Shown: one piece after another, positions 23,101 through 33,128 of the stretch
How the letters are laid out: the number at the start of each line of letters is the position of its first letter
Position numbering within the stretch: position 1 is the stretch's first letter
Source of the DNA: Oscarella lobularis
Taxonomy: Eukaryota > Porifera > Homoscleromorpha > Homosclerophorida > Oscarellidae
DNA length: 64,000 bases
Direction of reading: 5' to 3'
NCBI RefSeq assembly: GCF_947507565.1
Contig: NC_089188.1
Location: forward strand, 1,054,001-1,118,000
Made by a program: the position numbers and the translations under genes
The notes under the pieces: generated by a model
Told to the model about the DNA's origin: nothing
The model's input: the letters and a program-made list of their open reading frames with translations, nothing else
Databases searched by the model: none

Positions 23101-26043
23101 GGAATTTGAGCACAATCTCCGTAATCAGTTTCGATGGCACTATGAAGATGACGTTGATTGACAGCAATCTTACCGAACCGGCATCTATTGAAGTCGATCC
23201 AGAGACTGGTTACATGTTTTGGACAGACACGGGAGTTCATCCTAGAGTCGAACTGGCGTACATGAACGGAGAGAATAGAAGATCGGTGTACCCCGAGGGA
23301 TTTGTTCAACTTCCCACAGCCGTCACTTTCAATCGACGAGACAGAATGATTTTCCATTGCGACGCCAGGGCGGATATAGTAAGATTATTAAAAAAAACAT
23401 GAATGTAATTTATAGAAAATATTCTTTTTCTAGATTCTGGGTATTCCACTGGACGTGGCGACATCGCTCGTCTCGAGTAAGCGCTTTCGGGTTCAATCGG
23501 TCGACGTCCACCCGTTCAGTTTGGCCACCGTCGGCGACGACGTCTACTTCGCCGATCACAACCTGCGAGGCGTGTGGAGATGGACAACGACGAGCAACAA
23601 TGCAAATCGAATCTATCGTACCAACAACATGCCGTTCGCTTTACGATTCTACGACGACAAGCGCGTCACGACGCCGGCGACGGCGAACGCGTGCGCCAAC
23701 GACAACGGCGGATGCGCGCAAATGTGTCTCGCCGTGCCGGGCGGTCGTCGATGCGGCTGCAGTTCGTGGGATAACGCCGGCTGTCTACCAATAATCATCG
23801 ATGCTACCGATGTCACTGCGACGGTTGGCGATTCGCTTCCGTGTCGCTACGAAAACGTTTTGACGACGGGAATTGAAGTGACTCACGTTGAGTGGTGGTT
23901 CAACGGTAGCATGACCCAACTCATTGACGACGATCAATTGAATGACACGAGCTATGTTGCGACTGAGCCTGGCACCTATCGATGCATTGTATATAATCCG
24001 TACGGCAGGGCAGCATCGTGGTCGATTTTTGTGTCGCCGCCACCTGGTATGAGCGTATTCCTCTTCTATAAATTATTCAAATCGTTAATTTTCTTGCAGA
24101 TCAATTCTTGCTGATTGGTGAAGCAGATGCGATTATATCTGCGCGGTTGGACGCCACCGCGTTTGAGCGGAATAGCGTCTACAATCCGATTTCGGCGAAG
24201 AGTGTCGGTGAGTTGGCGTTTGACGCCGCGAACGAGCTCGTCTATTGGGGCCGACAAGCTGGCGGCGGCGGCATCTATCGGGCTTACCTGAACGGCACGT
24301 CTCCAGACGGCGACAAGCCTTGGTTCTCCGACGTGAAATCTCCCGGTGGTATTGCTATCGATTGGATATCGCGTCTTCTCTACTACGTCGATCGCGACAA
24401 TAAGTCGATTTCCGCCGTCGACATGAACGATCCGTCTCGTCGAATCGCCTTGATTTCGACGAATCTCCGACAGCCCATCAGCGTTGCCGTCGATCCGATT
24501 CGAGGCTACATGGCTTGGACGGACCAGGGGAAGAGAACGGTTGAGATGGCTTACACGAATGGCGAAAGTAGGCAAACTCTGACAACCGACGTCGTCCGGC
24601 CGAGCGGCGTGGCATTCGATCGCAAGAAAAATCAAGTCTTTTACAGCGACACCTCTAAAGACCATGTACCCCTCCTACATACAATTTTGTTCATTTACCA
24701 ACTGTTTTTTTTTTCAGATTTATAGCTATCATCTGAACACAAAAAAAATAGTGGACGGCTTCAAGACCGATGTCGATATTCACCCTAATTCCATCGACGT
24801 ATACGGAACGAAGTTGTACTTCACTGATCACCATCTGAGGGGCGTGTGGCGTTGGGCAATGAAAACTGTAGGAGCGACTAAAATTCTGCAGACAAAACAC
24901 GCTCTTGCTGGAGTCGTCGTTTACGATTCTACGAGAACTTCAGGTAGGACACGTGGTGTTATATTTAGTCATTTTTTTACATGTAAGTCGGTTCTGATAG
25001 GAACGACCGGTTGCAGTGCGAAGAACGGCGGCTGCCCTCAAATTTGTCATTCTGTTCCCAACGGTCGTCGATGCTCCTGTGTCGAGGGAAACATTGCGGA
25101 CTGCTTGCCTAAATTTTCCTCCGTCAGTACGCCGGATGTCGCGTGGAATGCAAACGCGACGTTTTCGTGCGCTTTTCCGGCGATGGACGAGGTGGGAATT
25201 TCTTACGTTAGCGGCTACTGGATGAAGGACGGCAACGTGTTGAAAACGTTCAGTGCCACCGATTTGATGACGACGTCGACGATGACGATGACGATTACAA
25301 AGGCGACTTCGGACGACCAAGGCCGGTACTGGTGCAAGCTGGTGAATAAATACGGAACGGCAGAAACGTCTAAAAAGTCTGTCTACATCGGAAAGGCGCC
25401 CACGACTCCTCCGCCGAGTACGACTGCTCCGCCGAGTACGACTCCTCCGCCGAGTACGACTGCTCCGCCGAGTACGACTCCTCCGCCGAGTACGACTCCT
25501 CCGCCGAGTACGACTGCTCCGCCGAGTACGACTCCTCCGCCGAGTACGACTCCTCCGCCGAGTACGACTCCTCCGCCGAGTACGACTCCTCCGCCGAGTA
25601 CGACTGCTCCGCCGAGTACGACTGCTCCGCCGAGTACTACTGCTCCGCCGAGTACGACTACTCCGCCGAGTACGACTACTTCACCACCATCTCCCAGCGG
25701 AAGCTCTGTTTCTCCAACTCTACATCCTACTGTACTACAGCTGCCGGAGAAAAGACACGGCGATTTAAAAGTTGCAGCTATTGTAGCACCGGTTGTGTGC
25801 GTTCTAATATTGCTCGGCATTCTCATCGTCGTTGTCGCTGTGATTCTACGACGTCGCCAGAGCAAGAACATTTCGGACAAATCGTCGTCGTCGGTCGAGT
25901 ACAAAAACGATTCGTTTGGCTATCGGGAGATGGATGAAGAAGGCGCCGTTACACTACCCGCTGACTACAGACCGAATAAAGCAGAGTATGACGTTCCCGA
26001 AGACTTTGGTATGGGATACGACGAGGACAGTTTGGTGACGTAA
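20097..26043 (+). CDS. R3: four-propeller YWTD-EGF-Ig receptor with mucin stalk, TM and tail
   Basis: Fourteen exons close in frame to 1,656 residues: 20097-20205, 20473-20860, 20919-21081, 21136-21376, 21424-21543, 21605-21998, 22092-22257, 22316-22547, 22605-22727, 22792-23378, 23434-24046, 24100-24665, 24718-24943, 25001-26043. Order: poly-Val signal peptide; propeller-EGF; propeller-EGF-like; propeller 3-EGF (CANDNGGCAQMCL)-Ig 1 (TYRCIVYNPYG); propeller 4-EGF-Ig 2 (YWCKLVNKYG); a 15-unit PPSTT stalk; TM (VCVLILLGILIVVVAVIL) with RRRQSK stop-transfer; an acidic tail with GYREM (YxxM) and EYDVP (YxxP). YxxM and YxxP are known SH2-ligand classes (PI3K p85 and Crk/Nck); use here is inferred. 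The four propellers recall LRP5/6, but there are no LDLR-A repeats or PPPSP motifs. The 5' half is duplicated at 33.1-35.8 kb. Confidence 0.87.
20127..20153 (+). repeat. (GTC)9 microsatellite coding the signal-peptide core of R3
   Basis: Nine perfect GTC codons plus GTG give ten consecutive Val residues that form the hydrophobic core of the signal peptide. The paralogue at 33.1 kb has an interrupted GTC/GTT tract of similar length, so the tract has varied. Confidence 0.9.
25410..25680 (+). repeat. 18-bp coding minisatellite (PPSTTx stalk of R3)
   Basis: Fifteen near-identical 18 bp units (CCGCCGAGTACGACT plus ACT/GCT/CCT) encode PPSTT followed by A, P or T. This gives a dense run of O-glycosylation-type Ser/Thr between Ig 2 and the TM. 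Near-identity at DNA level suggests recent slippage or unequal crossing-over. Confidence 0.92.
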
Positions 26044-26436
26044 GTTGGGGGGAATTCACAGTGTAGCGTGCAAAAACCATCCCCACGCCCTTCTGTTTGT
26101 TTTTTGGTCTCTGACTCGATCACCCCCCTCACCATGCATGCTGCTAGGTTTTGATTAGAATTCGTGTTGCGCTTACTATACTATATAAGATACACATGCA
26201 GATTGTCCTGAACGTTTGTTATGTATGACTTTTCCTTTGTTTAGTGCACGAGCTTTTCGATGTCTTCTAATGCCCGCCCCTAACTACAAGCACAAATGAA
26301 GCCTATTGAATTTTCTCCATCTCTGCCAAATAAATCGCGTCGCCGTTTTCTACCAAAAGGCAAGTCAAGGCAACCCGTTATCCGGGATCTATCACATAGT
26401 TGTGTACAGAAAAAACGCTTACGGGCGGTGTACGGC
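26044..26436. other. Intergenic region between R3 and the EOGT-like gene
   Basis: 393 bp. A TATA-like ACTATATAAG at about 26,180-26,189 could be a core promoter for the EOGT-like gene. The frame is open upstream of the chosen ATG from about 26,296, but that part lacks a signal peptide. Confidence 0.35.
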
Positions 26437-27900
26437 ATGAATTTCTTGCACTTCGTCGCGTTTCTCATTTCCTCGAGCATTGCCGACGTCTTTGACAGAG
26501 CTCCAGCTGACGCCTGCCACGCCAACGACCCACAATGCGACGATACGCGGCGAAGGGACTCCTGCTGGGGCTACGAAGCGGACTGCGCTCCAAACGACCG
26601 CCACTTCACCGACACGCACTGCGACGACGCGAAAAAACGCGACCGATTCTGGCGCGACGCCGATTTCGGCTACGTACGCACGTTCGTCGAGCAAATGCGC
26701 GACGTGTGTAGCCCAACGGAAGAGGCGTCATCGCACCTGCGCTGCGACCATCACATGCGCATATGCGTGGCGCGAAATATCTACATGGACATGCGCGATT
26801 TCCAATTAGGAAGCGACTCGTTCCGGGAAGACGTCTTTCCCGCCGGCGCGAATCTCCTCGGCGGGCGATGTCGACATCGCGACGCGAATCATCCGAAAGA
26901 GGGCGAACATCGGGGGCCCCTATGGTCGTGGATGGCCGAACTGCGCGCCTTCGAATCGCTCGACTTCGACGTGTTTCACAGGGAGAACGATTCGGCGAAC
27001 GAAGCCCGCTGCGATCGCGTCGAAGAAACGCCGACGATATTCGTGAAGCTCGACGCGACGGTGAACATGTACCATCATTTCTGCGACTTCTTCAATCTGT
27101 ACGCGTCGATGCACGCGAACGCGACGACGTTCTCGAAAGACGTTCAAATCGTCGTCTGGGACGCGCGCATGCCCCGCTGTCGCGACGCCCTCTTCGGCGT
27201 CACGTGGTCGGCGTTCTCTGATTGGCCGCGTAAGATGCTCGTCGATTTCGCCGGCGCGCGCGTCTGCTTTCGCAACGTCATGTTCGCGCTCCTGCCGCGA
27301 ATGCGTCACGGTTTGTATTATAGTACGTATATAGTGCCCGGGTGCCGAGGGAGCGGGCTCTTTTGGGCGTTCGCGCGCTTTATTCTCAATCGATTGGGCG
27401 TCGAGCAAACGAGGGCGAACTATAGTAGAAATTCGAGACTTAGACTCACGTTTCTCACCCGGAGTACCGCGTATCGACGCATACTCAATCTAGACGAGTT
27501 AGTCGACGGGCTGCGTGGGACGGGGCTCTACGACGTCAACGTCGTCGATTATAATCGGGACGTCGACTTCGTCGATCAGTTGAACGCGACCCACAATAGC
27601 GATATATTTATCGGTATGCACGGCGCCGGGTTGACGCATCTTTTATTTCTACCCGATTGGGCGACCGTTTTCGAGTTGTTTCACTGTCACGATCCGCGAT
27701 GCTACTCGGATTTGGCTCGATTGCGCGGCGTCGACTACGTCACGTGGATCGACGAGAATAAATTAGAGATCGTCGACCAGAGCGTCGAGCACGAGGGCAA
27801 CGCGAAATTCGCCAACTTTCGTTTCGATTTGACGGAATTTTTGAAGTTGGTCGGAGAGGCGAGAGAGTCGGTTATGAGAAAGTTCGAGGGAATGAGATAG
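26437..27900 (+). CDS. EOGT: EOGT-like EGF-domain O-GlcNAc transferase
   Basis: Intronless, 487 residues from the ATG at 26437, chosen because it opens a signal peptide (MNFLHFVAFLISSSIADV). Family features: an N-terminal Cys-rich region with CWGYEADC, the HFCDFFNLY region, and the C-terminal IFIGMHGAGLTHLLFLPDW motif of the GT61/DUF563 fold (nucleotide-sugar binding). EOGT transfers O-GlcNAc to Ser/Thr of extracellular EGF repeats in the ER lumen. The C-terminus (FEGMR) lacks the KDEL-type retention signal that vertebrate EOGT carries, so its location may differ. The gene lies among EGF-bearing receptor genes. Its stop is 30 bp from the MYCBPAP stop on the other strand. An intronless gene in an intron-rich locus suggests retroposition or intron loss. 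Confidence 0.82.
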   Translation: MNFLHFVAFLISSSIADVFDRAPADACHANDPQCDDTRRRDSCWGYEADCAPNDRHFTDTHCDDAKKRDRFWRDADFGYVRTFVEQMRDVCSPTEEASSHLRCDHHMRICVARNIYMDMRDFQLGSDSFREDVFPAGANLLGGRCRHRDANHPKEGEHRGPLWSWMAELRAFESLDFDVFHRENDSANEARCDRVEETPTIFVKLDATVNMYHHFCDFFNLYASMHANATTFSKDVQIVVWDARMPRCRDALFGVTWSAFSDWPRKMLVDFAGARVCFRNVMFALLPRMRHGLYYSTYIVPGCRGSGLFWAFARFILNRLGVEQTRANYSRNSRLRLTFLTRSTAYRRILNLDELVDGLRGTGLYDVNVVDYNRDVDFVDQLNATHNSDIFIGMHGAGLTHLLFLPDWATVFELFHCHDPRCYSDLARLRGVDYVTWIDENKLEIVDQSVEHEGNAKFANFRFDLTEFLKLVGEARESVMRKFEGMR

Positions 27901-27914
27901 GATAGTACATTCCC

Positions 27915-27936
27915 TTTTTTATTCATTGATTTATTC
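27915..27936 (-). terminator. Overlapping 3' ends: MYCBPAP stop inside AATAAA, next to the EOGT stop
   Basis: On the minus strand the stop codon TAA is part of GAATAAATC, and a second AATAAA follows 9 bp later. The EOGT-like stop lies just beyond at 27,898-27,900. The two transcripts must therefore overlap at their 3' ends unless cleavage is unusually tight. Confidence 0.6.
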
Positions 27937-30900
27937 GTTCCCGTCAGCACTTAGGAGATCGCTCATTGTATCTAACGTCGTAACCAATGTGTCGTAGACG
28001 TGCGCGTATAAGAGTTTGCCGAATTTTTCCTCCGTCTTTGGATCCGCCGCCGTCGCCTCTTTCTTCGCCGCGTCGACGTCCGATTTCGTTCCCGTCGGAC
28101 TCGAAGCGCTCTCGTCCACGCGAACGATCGCCGACGCCTTTTTCGTCGGACTCCCCGTGCGAGATCGACGACCCGTCGCCGCCGCCGTCGCCTGATTCTT
28201 TGCTCCTTTCGAAGGCGGTCGATCCGTTTCGGATGACACCGTGCGTTTGCCTCCCTTGGAATCGACCTTCTTCGTCGTCGGCGGCTTCTCGGCAACGGTT
28301 TTCGGTCGAGCGTGTTTCTTCGTAGTCGCATCGCCTGGAAATTGCGCGTGAGTTATCCGTAGGGTGCAGGCGCGCGCGCGCGCGGAGTCTAGCTCTTGTT
28401 ACCTGTAGGAGCTTCAACTTCCACTGGCTCGTTTTGTGCAAAGGTTTTTTCCGGGAGACCGAGCACCCGACAAATGTGATCAGCCTGCGAGGCAACCTTG
28501 TCGATCCACCGAACCAATAGCTCATAGCTGTACACAGTACAAAAGACGTAGGATTTTTAGAATTTCTAATTCAATGCCTACCCAATATTATAGGCACTGG
28601 ATTGGCGAGGTTGGACGGGGGCAACGGACAAAGCGAGAACGATCTTATTCAGTTGAATCAGCTTCTTCTCTCGCCGATTATCATTTTCGATTTGAACAAT
28701 TTTCTATAGAAGTACAATAGCAGCTCGTCTTCTGCCCTCCGGACTTACCTTTCGAATCGTCTCCACGGATAAGTCCCACGGTTCAATGTCCAATTTCTCG
28801 AGTTCGTCTCGCATTTCTTGCAGGCGTTCCTCGCTGATCGCTTCGGCCGCGCCGCCCATCTTCGTCGTCGAAGTGCTTCCCATCTTCTGCGTGTCGCGAG
28901 CCGACTCCTTCGACCCGCCCAACTTCTTTCCCCTCTCCTTCGCGCCGGACGGCTGAGGCGGTTCGGCGCGAACGACGATTGGCTCGAATTCGGACGGCTC
29001 GACGAGATGATCGGGGGCATTGATGTTGCGCCAGAGCGCTTGGAGCTCATCGAAAGCCTCAGCCTTACAATACAACTATAGCGGAGAAGAGATTATAAGT
29101 AAGGGCTCCCTTGTTCAAAAGACTCACAAGTCCTACGTTAGGATTATTGCGAATAAAGATATCTTTTTCAGTGACGTCGGCGTCGACGGGAGACGGAACT
29201 CGCGGCGGAGTTTGAATATTGTCGACGAGATTATTGAGGATGAATTCGACTGCGTGAGCCGCCTGTTTGCGCTCGATATCGGCCTAAAAATTTAGAATTT
29301 TTTTGTTTTTTTTGGAGGTTTGGGTTCGGTGTTTCTGTTTCACGTTTATGTCCGCTCGCGTTTTCTTGAACTTGTCTTCTCGCAGTGCGACGCCGCGCAG
29401 GGTGACGAGCAGCGGCGCGCCTTTGCACAGGACCGGCCGCGTTTCGAATTGCCACGTCTCGGTGAATATACCGGCTGTCGTCGATTTGAAGGTAAACGGA
29501 AAATCAAGCGAATCGTTAGGAAGAATGACGCCTGGGGAGGGGGGAGGGAAACAAAGAAGAAAATGTTTTTTTTTGTTATTATAAGATGACGCCACGACGC
29601 TGAAGACGTTCCTACCGCTTTTTGTGTGAAAATAAAAGCGCTGGACGCCTTTGCTGAGATTCGTATCAAGCCGCGACTCTTTGGGAATGAGCTGGCCGGA
29701 GAAAAGGTAACCGGGGGCCCCGAATTCTTTTTCTCTTTTTGACCTCACCTTCCACGAATAATAGATTGCCGTCGTGCCGTCGTTTGCGATTGCGAGCGCG
29801 GACGTGCTCACTTCGCCCGCTTCGCTGGTGAACGTCACTCGAGCGTTGATTGGCTGAAGATCGAGAGAGTCGTTGTCGTCGACGCCCTCCCATTGGACCG
29901 TTTGCCCGCCGAATCGAAGCGACGGGCCCGCGTGCGCTTCGACGAGGTCGTCCAATCCGGCAATTGGATTTCTATTAATTAAATCATCATATTTGCTATA
30001 TGAAGTTCGTTTGGTTTTCTTTACTCAGGGTGATCTTGTTCTTCTTCGTTGTCGGTGAAACTGCCGGAATTCAATGATTCAAGAGAGTCTTTTCTCTCCA
30101 AGGAAATCGTGCGTCCTACGACTTGAAGTTGACTGAAATCCTACAGAATAGAGCTACTCAGTTATGGTCTTTAGCGACGATTCGGACTATTACTGGCTGA
30201 TGCGGCGCAACGGTTTGAACAACGGGATTCAACTGGTGGGATCTTTCTGCGAGGTATGGCGATGCCTTCCACGGATAGTTCATGGGTGTTGTACTGACGG
30301 GCCAATGCGTTCCTAGAGACATCAATCAAGACGGGTTTATTAATTAATTAATTAATTAATTAAATAATAGGCTGCTGACCCATTTCTGTTTGAATTGCCT
30401 CTGGAATGCCGATCTGTTCTAAAGGAGGTGGGCCTCCTTTTTCGGTTTTTGTCAATGTTAGACTGCAGTTGTTTTAGTGTTGGTTGACTAGTTTTGTGTT
30501 GCAAGGGAGGGCGCTTACTTTATTCCCGTCAGTTCGTCTCCTATGCGCTCTTGCATTCGCCAGAACTCACTTCCAATTCGATCTGAAAGTAATCTAGAAA
30601 ATTGTTTGATTTTTCACTATCAATCTCTCACATCCTTTGCCATAGTCCATAGGAGGAATAGCTTTGTCAATAATTTCTCTATATATATAGCAAAAGGTAT
30701 ACCATATGTGTCTTTTATTAATTTTCTTCTACCTTTGCTCTATTGTTTGTCTGTAGTCGCTTCCTTTGTTCATCAGTAACTGATCTTCTGTAGTCTGCAG
30801 GAGCTCTAGCCCAGGATCTCACACATGTCAATAATCAAATCCGATGACTTCACCCACTGGATATGCGCCCTTGTTGGCGTTTTCGTTCAAGCATGCGCGA

Positions 30901-31919
30901 GTTCCAGTTCTCGAGAGCACGAACGTCTCTTCCCTTCACAACCAATACGTCAAAATACCGTACCATCAGATATAAGAGAGGGGAGGGGCCATTCTACTAC
31001 CAAAGCTCAAAGTATTTAGGATACTAACTATAGAAGATTCTCATCAGGCATATAATACAATATTACTGTAGCTGCGCTTGTTGTTGATACGTCAGCGAAC
31101 TCGTTCGACGGAGTCGGAAGCTCTATACGTGGCATCTAGGAAACGAAGTAGAGGCAAAAGTGTCGATGTACCTAACCACCAACCTCCGGACTTCCCGTAA
31201 GTCCCTGCAAATCAATCACAAGGTAGTATACTATATATATACTTGACTCTGCTCTACTAGTAACGTACGTATTTGTCTGCTTCTTTCATGGCCTCGTCCT
31301 CATAGTCCTCCAAGCTGCCAAGTAGACTATGCTCGATGAATATCCCATTGGCATTGAAACGAGGCTTCGTTGATACGAGCTCGTGCTGAGATGGCTTAGC
31401 TTCCGGAGGCGCCCGTCGTGCAACCGTCACACTTGAAAATGTAAATCAATAATATATAGCTTATGTATTTATTATTTATTTACCTTCGCGTCTGCGGTCT
31501 TTTATCTTCGTCTCTAGGTGCCGTTTTTCGTAGAAGAACCGTCTTTAATTGAGGCGGCGGTGGTGCAGAAGTGGTTTGGTCAAGCGTCTGCATACGGGTA
31601 AGATCGTCGTGTGGACAAAGAACACTTCTTTTATGCTGCCAGACTTTTCTGAATTCTTCCAGATCGATTGCGAGCGAGTCGACGTCCTCGCCACGAATCA
31701 CTTCGTCGTTTGCGCCGCTGCGCTTGCGCGCGATGTCGCCCGTCGCCGCCGTGGCGGGGTCCGAAGTCATCCCCTCTTCGCCAGACGCTCCTGGACCTTT
31801 TGGTCCTTTTCCTAGTGATTGAAAGTAAGGAAGAACTCTCGACGATCGCGTTTGGGTGCACCGTTCGACGATTTCGGCCGATCTCGCTTCGATTGCTTGG
31901 CTGTTAGTCTGGTCGCCAT
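27931..31919 (-). CDS. MYCBPAP: MYCBPAP-like protein (MYC-binding-protein-associated protein)
   Basis: Multi-exon minus-strand gene. Exon blocks in transcription order: about 31,919-31,480 (collagen-like GPKGPGASGEEG, then IRGEDVDSLAIDLEEF), 31,435-31,270 (LGSLEDYEDEAMKEADKY), about 30,330-30,150 (NPVVQTVAPHQPV), about 30,120-30,035 (GRTISLERKDSLESLNSG), about 29,975-29,745, 29,700-29,590, 29,530-29,355 (FKSTTAGIFTETWQFETRP, GAPLLVTLRGVAL), about 29,285-29,130, 29,070-28,750, 28,690-28,590, 28,525-28,400, 28,335-27,931 (Lys/Ser/Thr-rich tail). The ASH-like beta domain and the order match MYCBPAP, associated with cilia and sperm flagella in animals. The conserved ATG at 31,919 is out of frame with the rest of exon 1 because one base is missing compared with the duplicate at 40.0 kb. 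An in-frame ATG at 31,959 could substitute. Exon edges between 30.3 and 31.2 kb are unresolved. Confidence 0.72.
30337..30366. repeat. (TTAA)n microsatellite
   Basis: Run of TTAATTAA units inside a MYCBPAP intron. Confidence 0.85.
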
Positions 31920-32351
31920 GGTGAGTAGATGATATACGGGCGATCACCAAGTTCTGCAAAGTTCACACACGCAGCACTAAAAAGGGTCGTTTTCCGAATT
32001 CGACGCGTCTGCTTGCGCGCCTGTTTCTCGACGTGGGCGTAGTTGGTTCGACCACGGACGGACCCGCGATTCGACTTCGATCGATAATTTTTCCACACTT
32101 AGATGCTGCACGACTTCGAGAAGGACGCACACTCTGAAGACGACGAGTAAAGTCTGCATTCTCATCAATCACAGTACAAATAATTATTCCTATTGATTTA
32201 ATCTCTCTTCTTTTTTTTTTGGTAGCTGTATCAGACGTAGTCTTCTTTGGAAGCGTCGGAGTTTTGTTGTTAAATACGGCGGGTCTTTCCCTGAGGCAGC
32301 AGCTCACGTGCTGTTTCCAGAATATCATTTATCTCGATACATCATCGCACA
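31920..32351. promoter_or_regulatory. Divergent promoter region between MYCBPAP-like and T copy A
   Basis: 432 bp between two head-to-head ATGs. The same arrangement is repeated at 40,044-40,477. The minus strand here also reads an Arg/Ser-rich frame (FTRRLQSVRPSRSRAASKCG) that could be an upstream MYCBPAP exon. Indels between the two copies break it, so it may only be 5' UTR. Confidence 0.45.
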
Positions 32352-32428
32352 ATGAGCTCCTGGGTAGTCTCCTTCATCCTTAGCCTTGCACTGGCGGCGA
32401 GCTTGAGCTCGAAACTAGACGCCGCTTC

Positions 32429-32453
32429 AAAAAACGACGCTGACTACAAACCT
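32429..32453 (+). repeat. 25-bp direct repeat, left border of the 4.7 kb insertion
   Basis: Six A followed by CGACGCTGACTACAAACCT. The identical string at 37,166-37,190 resumes T copy A exon 1. Copy B has a single version, so this is the insertion boundary. Confidence 0.9.
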
Positions 32454-32541
32454 TCCCACCGGTCCCATGGGTTGAGTCATTACTGACTGCGAAAGTAAAC
32501 ACAATAATTTTCTAATTATTTTACCGAACATGTCAGGAAAT

Positions 32542-32961
32542 TTCCGTTACAGAAAACGTCGATTTTTCTGACGTAGTCTTCGTAGATAATGCTGGTATTT
32601 TTAATTAAATAATTAATTATTGTATGACTGCTACCAAACTCATTTAGACCTCGGCACTTATACCGTTCTTCCGGAACTCAAAACCGTTCATTACCAGAGA
32701 AGGTTCGCAGAGCACACACGTTCTTCGTACTTACACAACTGTCTTTAGGAATTCCGCTTTTGCAAAACACCATCCCTCCGTTTTCAATTGGACCGATTTG
32801 CTGTCAAAAACGGAAGAGATGTGGCTGCATAAGACAGTATGATGGCATAATGAAAGATTTCACTCTTATAGAGATTTGTTCTTTTTGTCTAGGGCATAAC
32901 TCCTATGGTTTCTGAGTTCGCTTTTGAGTCGTGGAACAAGGCTTTGAGTGAGGCTACAAGG
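32542..32961 (+). pseudogene. Four small exons of an unknown gene
   Basis: Acceptor/donor-bounded pieces read SVTENVDFSDVVFVDNA, then LGTYTVLPELKTVHYQRR, then HHPSVFNWTDLLSKTEEMW, then ITPMVSEFAFESWNKAL. Good splice signals surround each piece and the frames look continuous, so this seems a real gene segment, cut off where R3-like sequence begins at about 32,965. Family not recognised. Confidence 0.45.
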
Positions 32962-33128
32962 TTTGCTACTGGTGAATGGCGACGTAGGCGGACGCCAAGT
33001 GCCAAGAGCTGAGGAGTGATGCGGATGTGCCTTGAGCTCAGGGAATCCGTCTGCGCTTCATTGGTGAGCACGGGTTGCGCTCGCCCCTTAAGTTCGTCGC
33101 CCGTCGTCGTACGTCGTCGCCTGTCGCA

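Noticed and set aside
25383-25904. Minus-strand Gly/Val-rich 173-codon ORF opposite the R3 stalk
   Set aside because: Open only because the minisatellite has no antisense stops; a repeat shadow.
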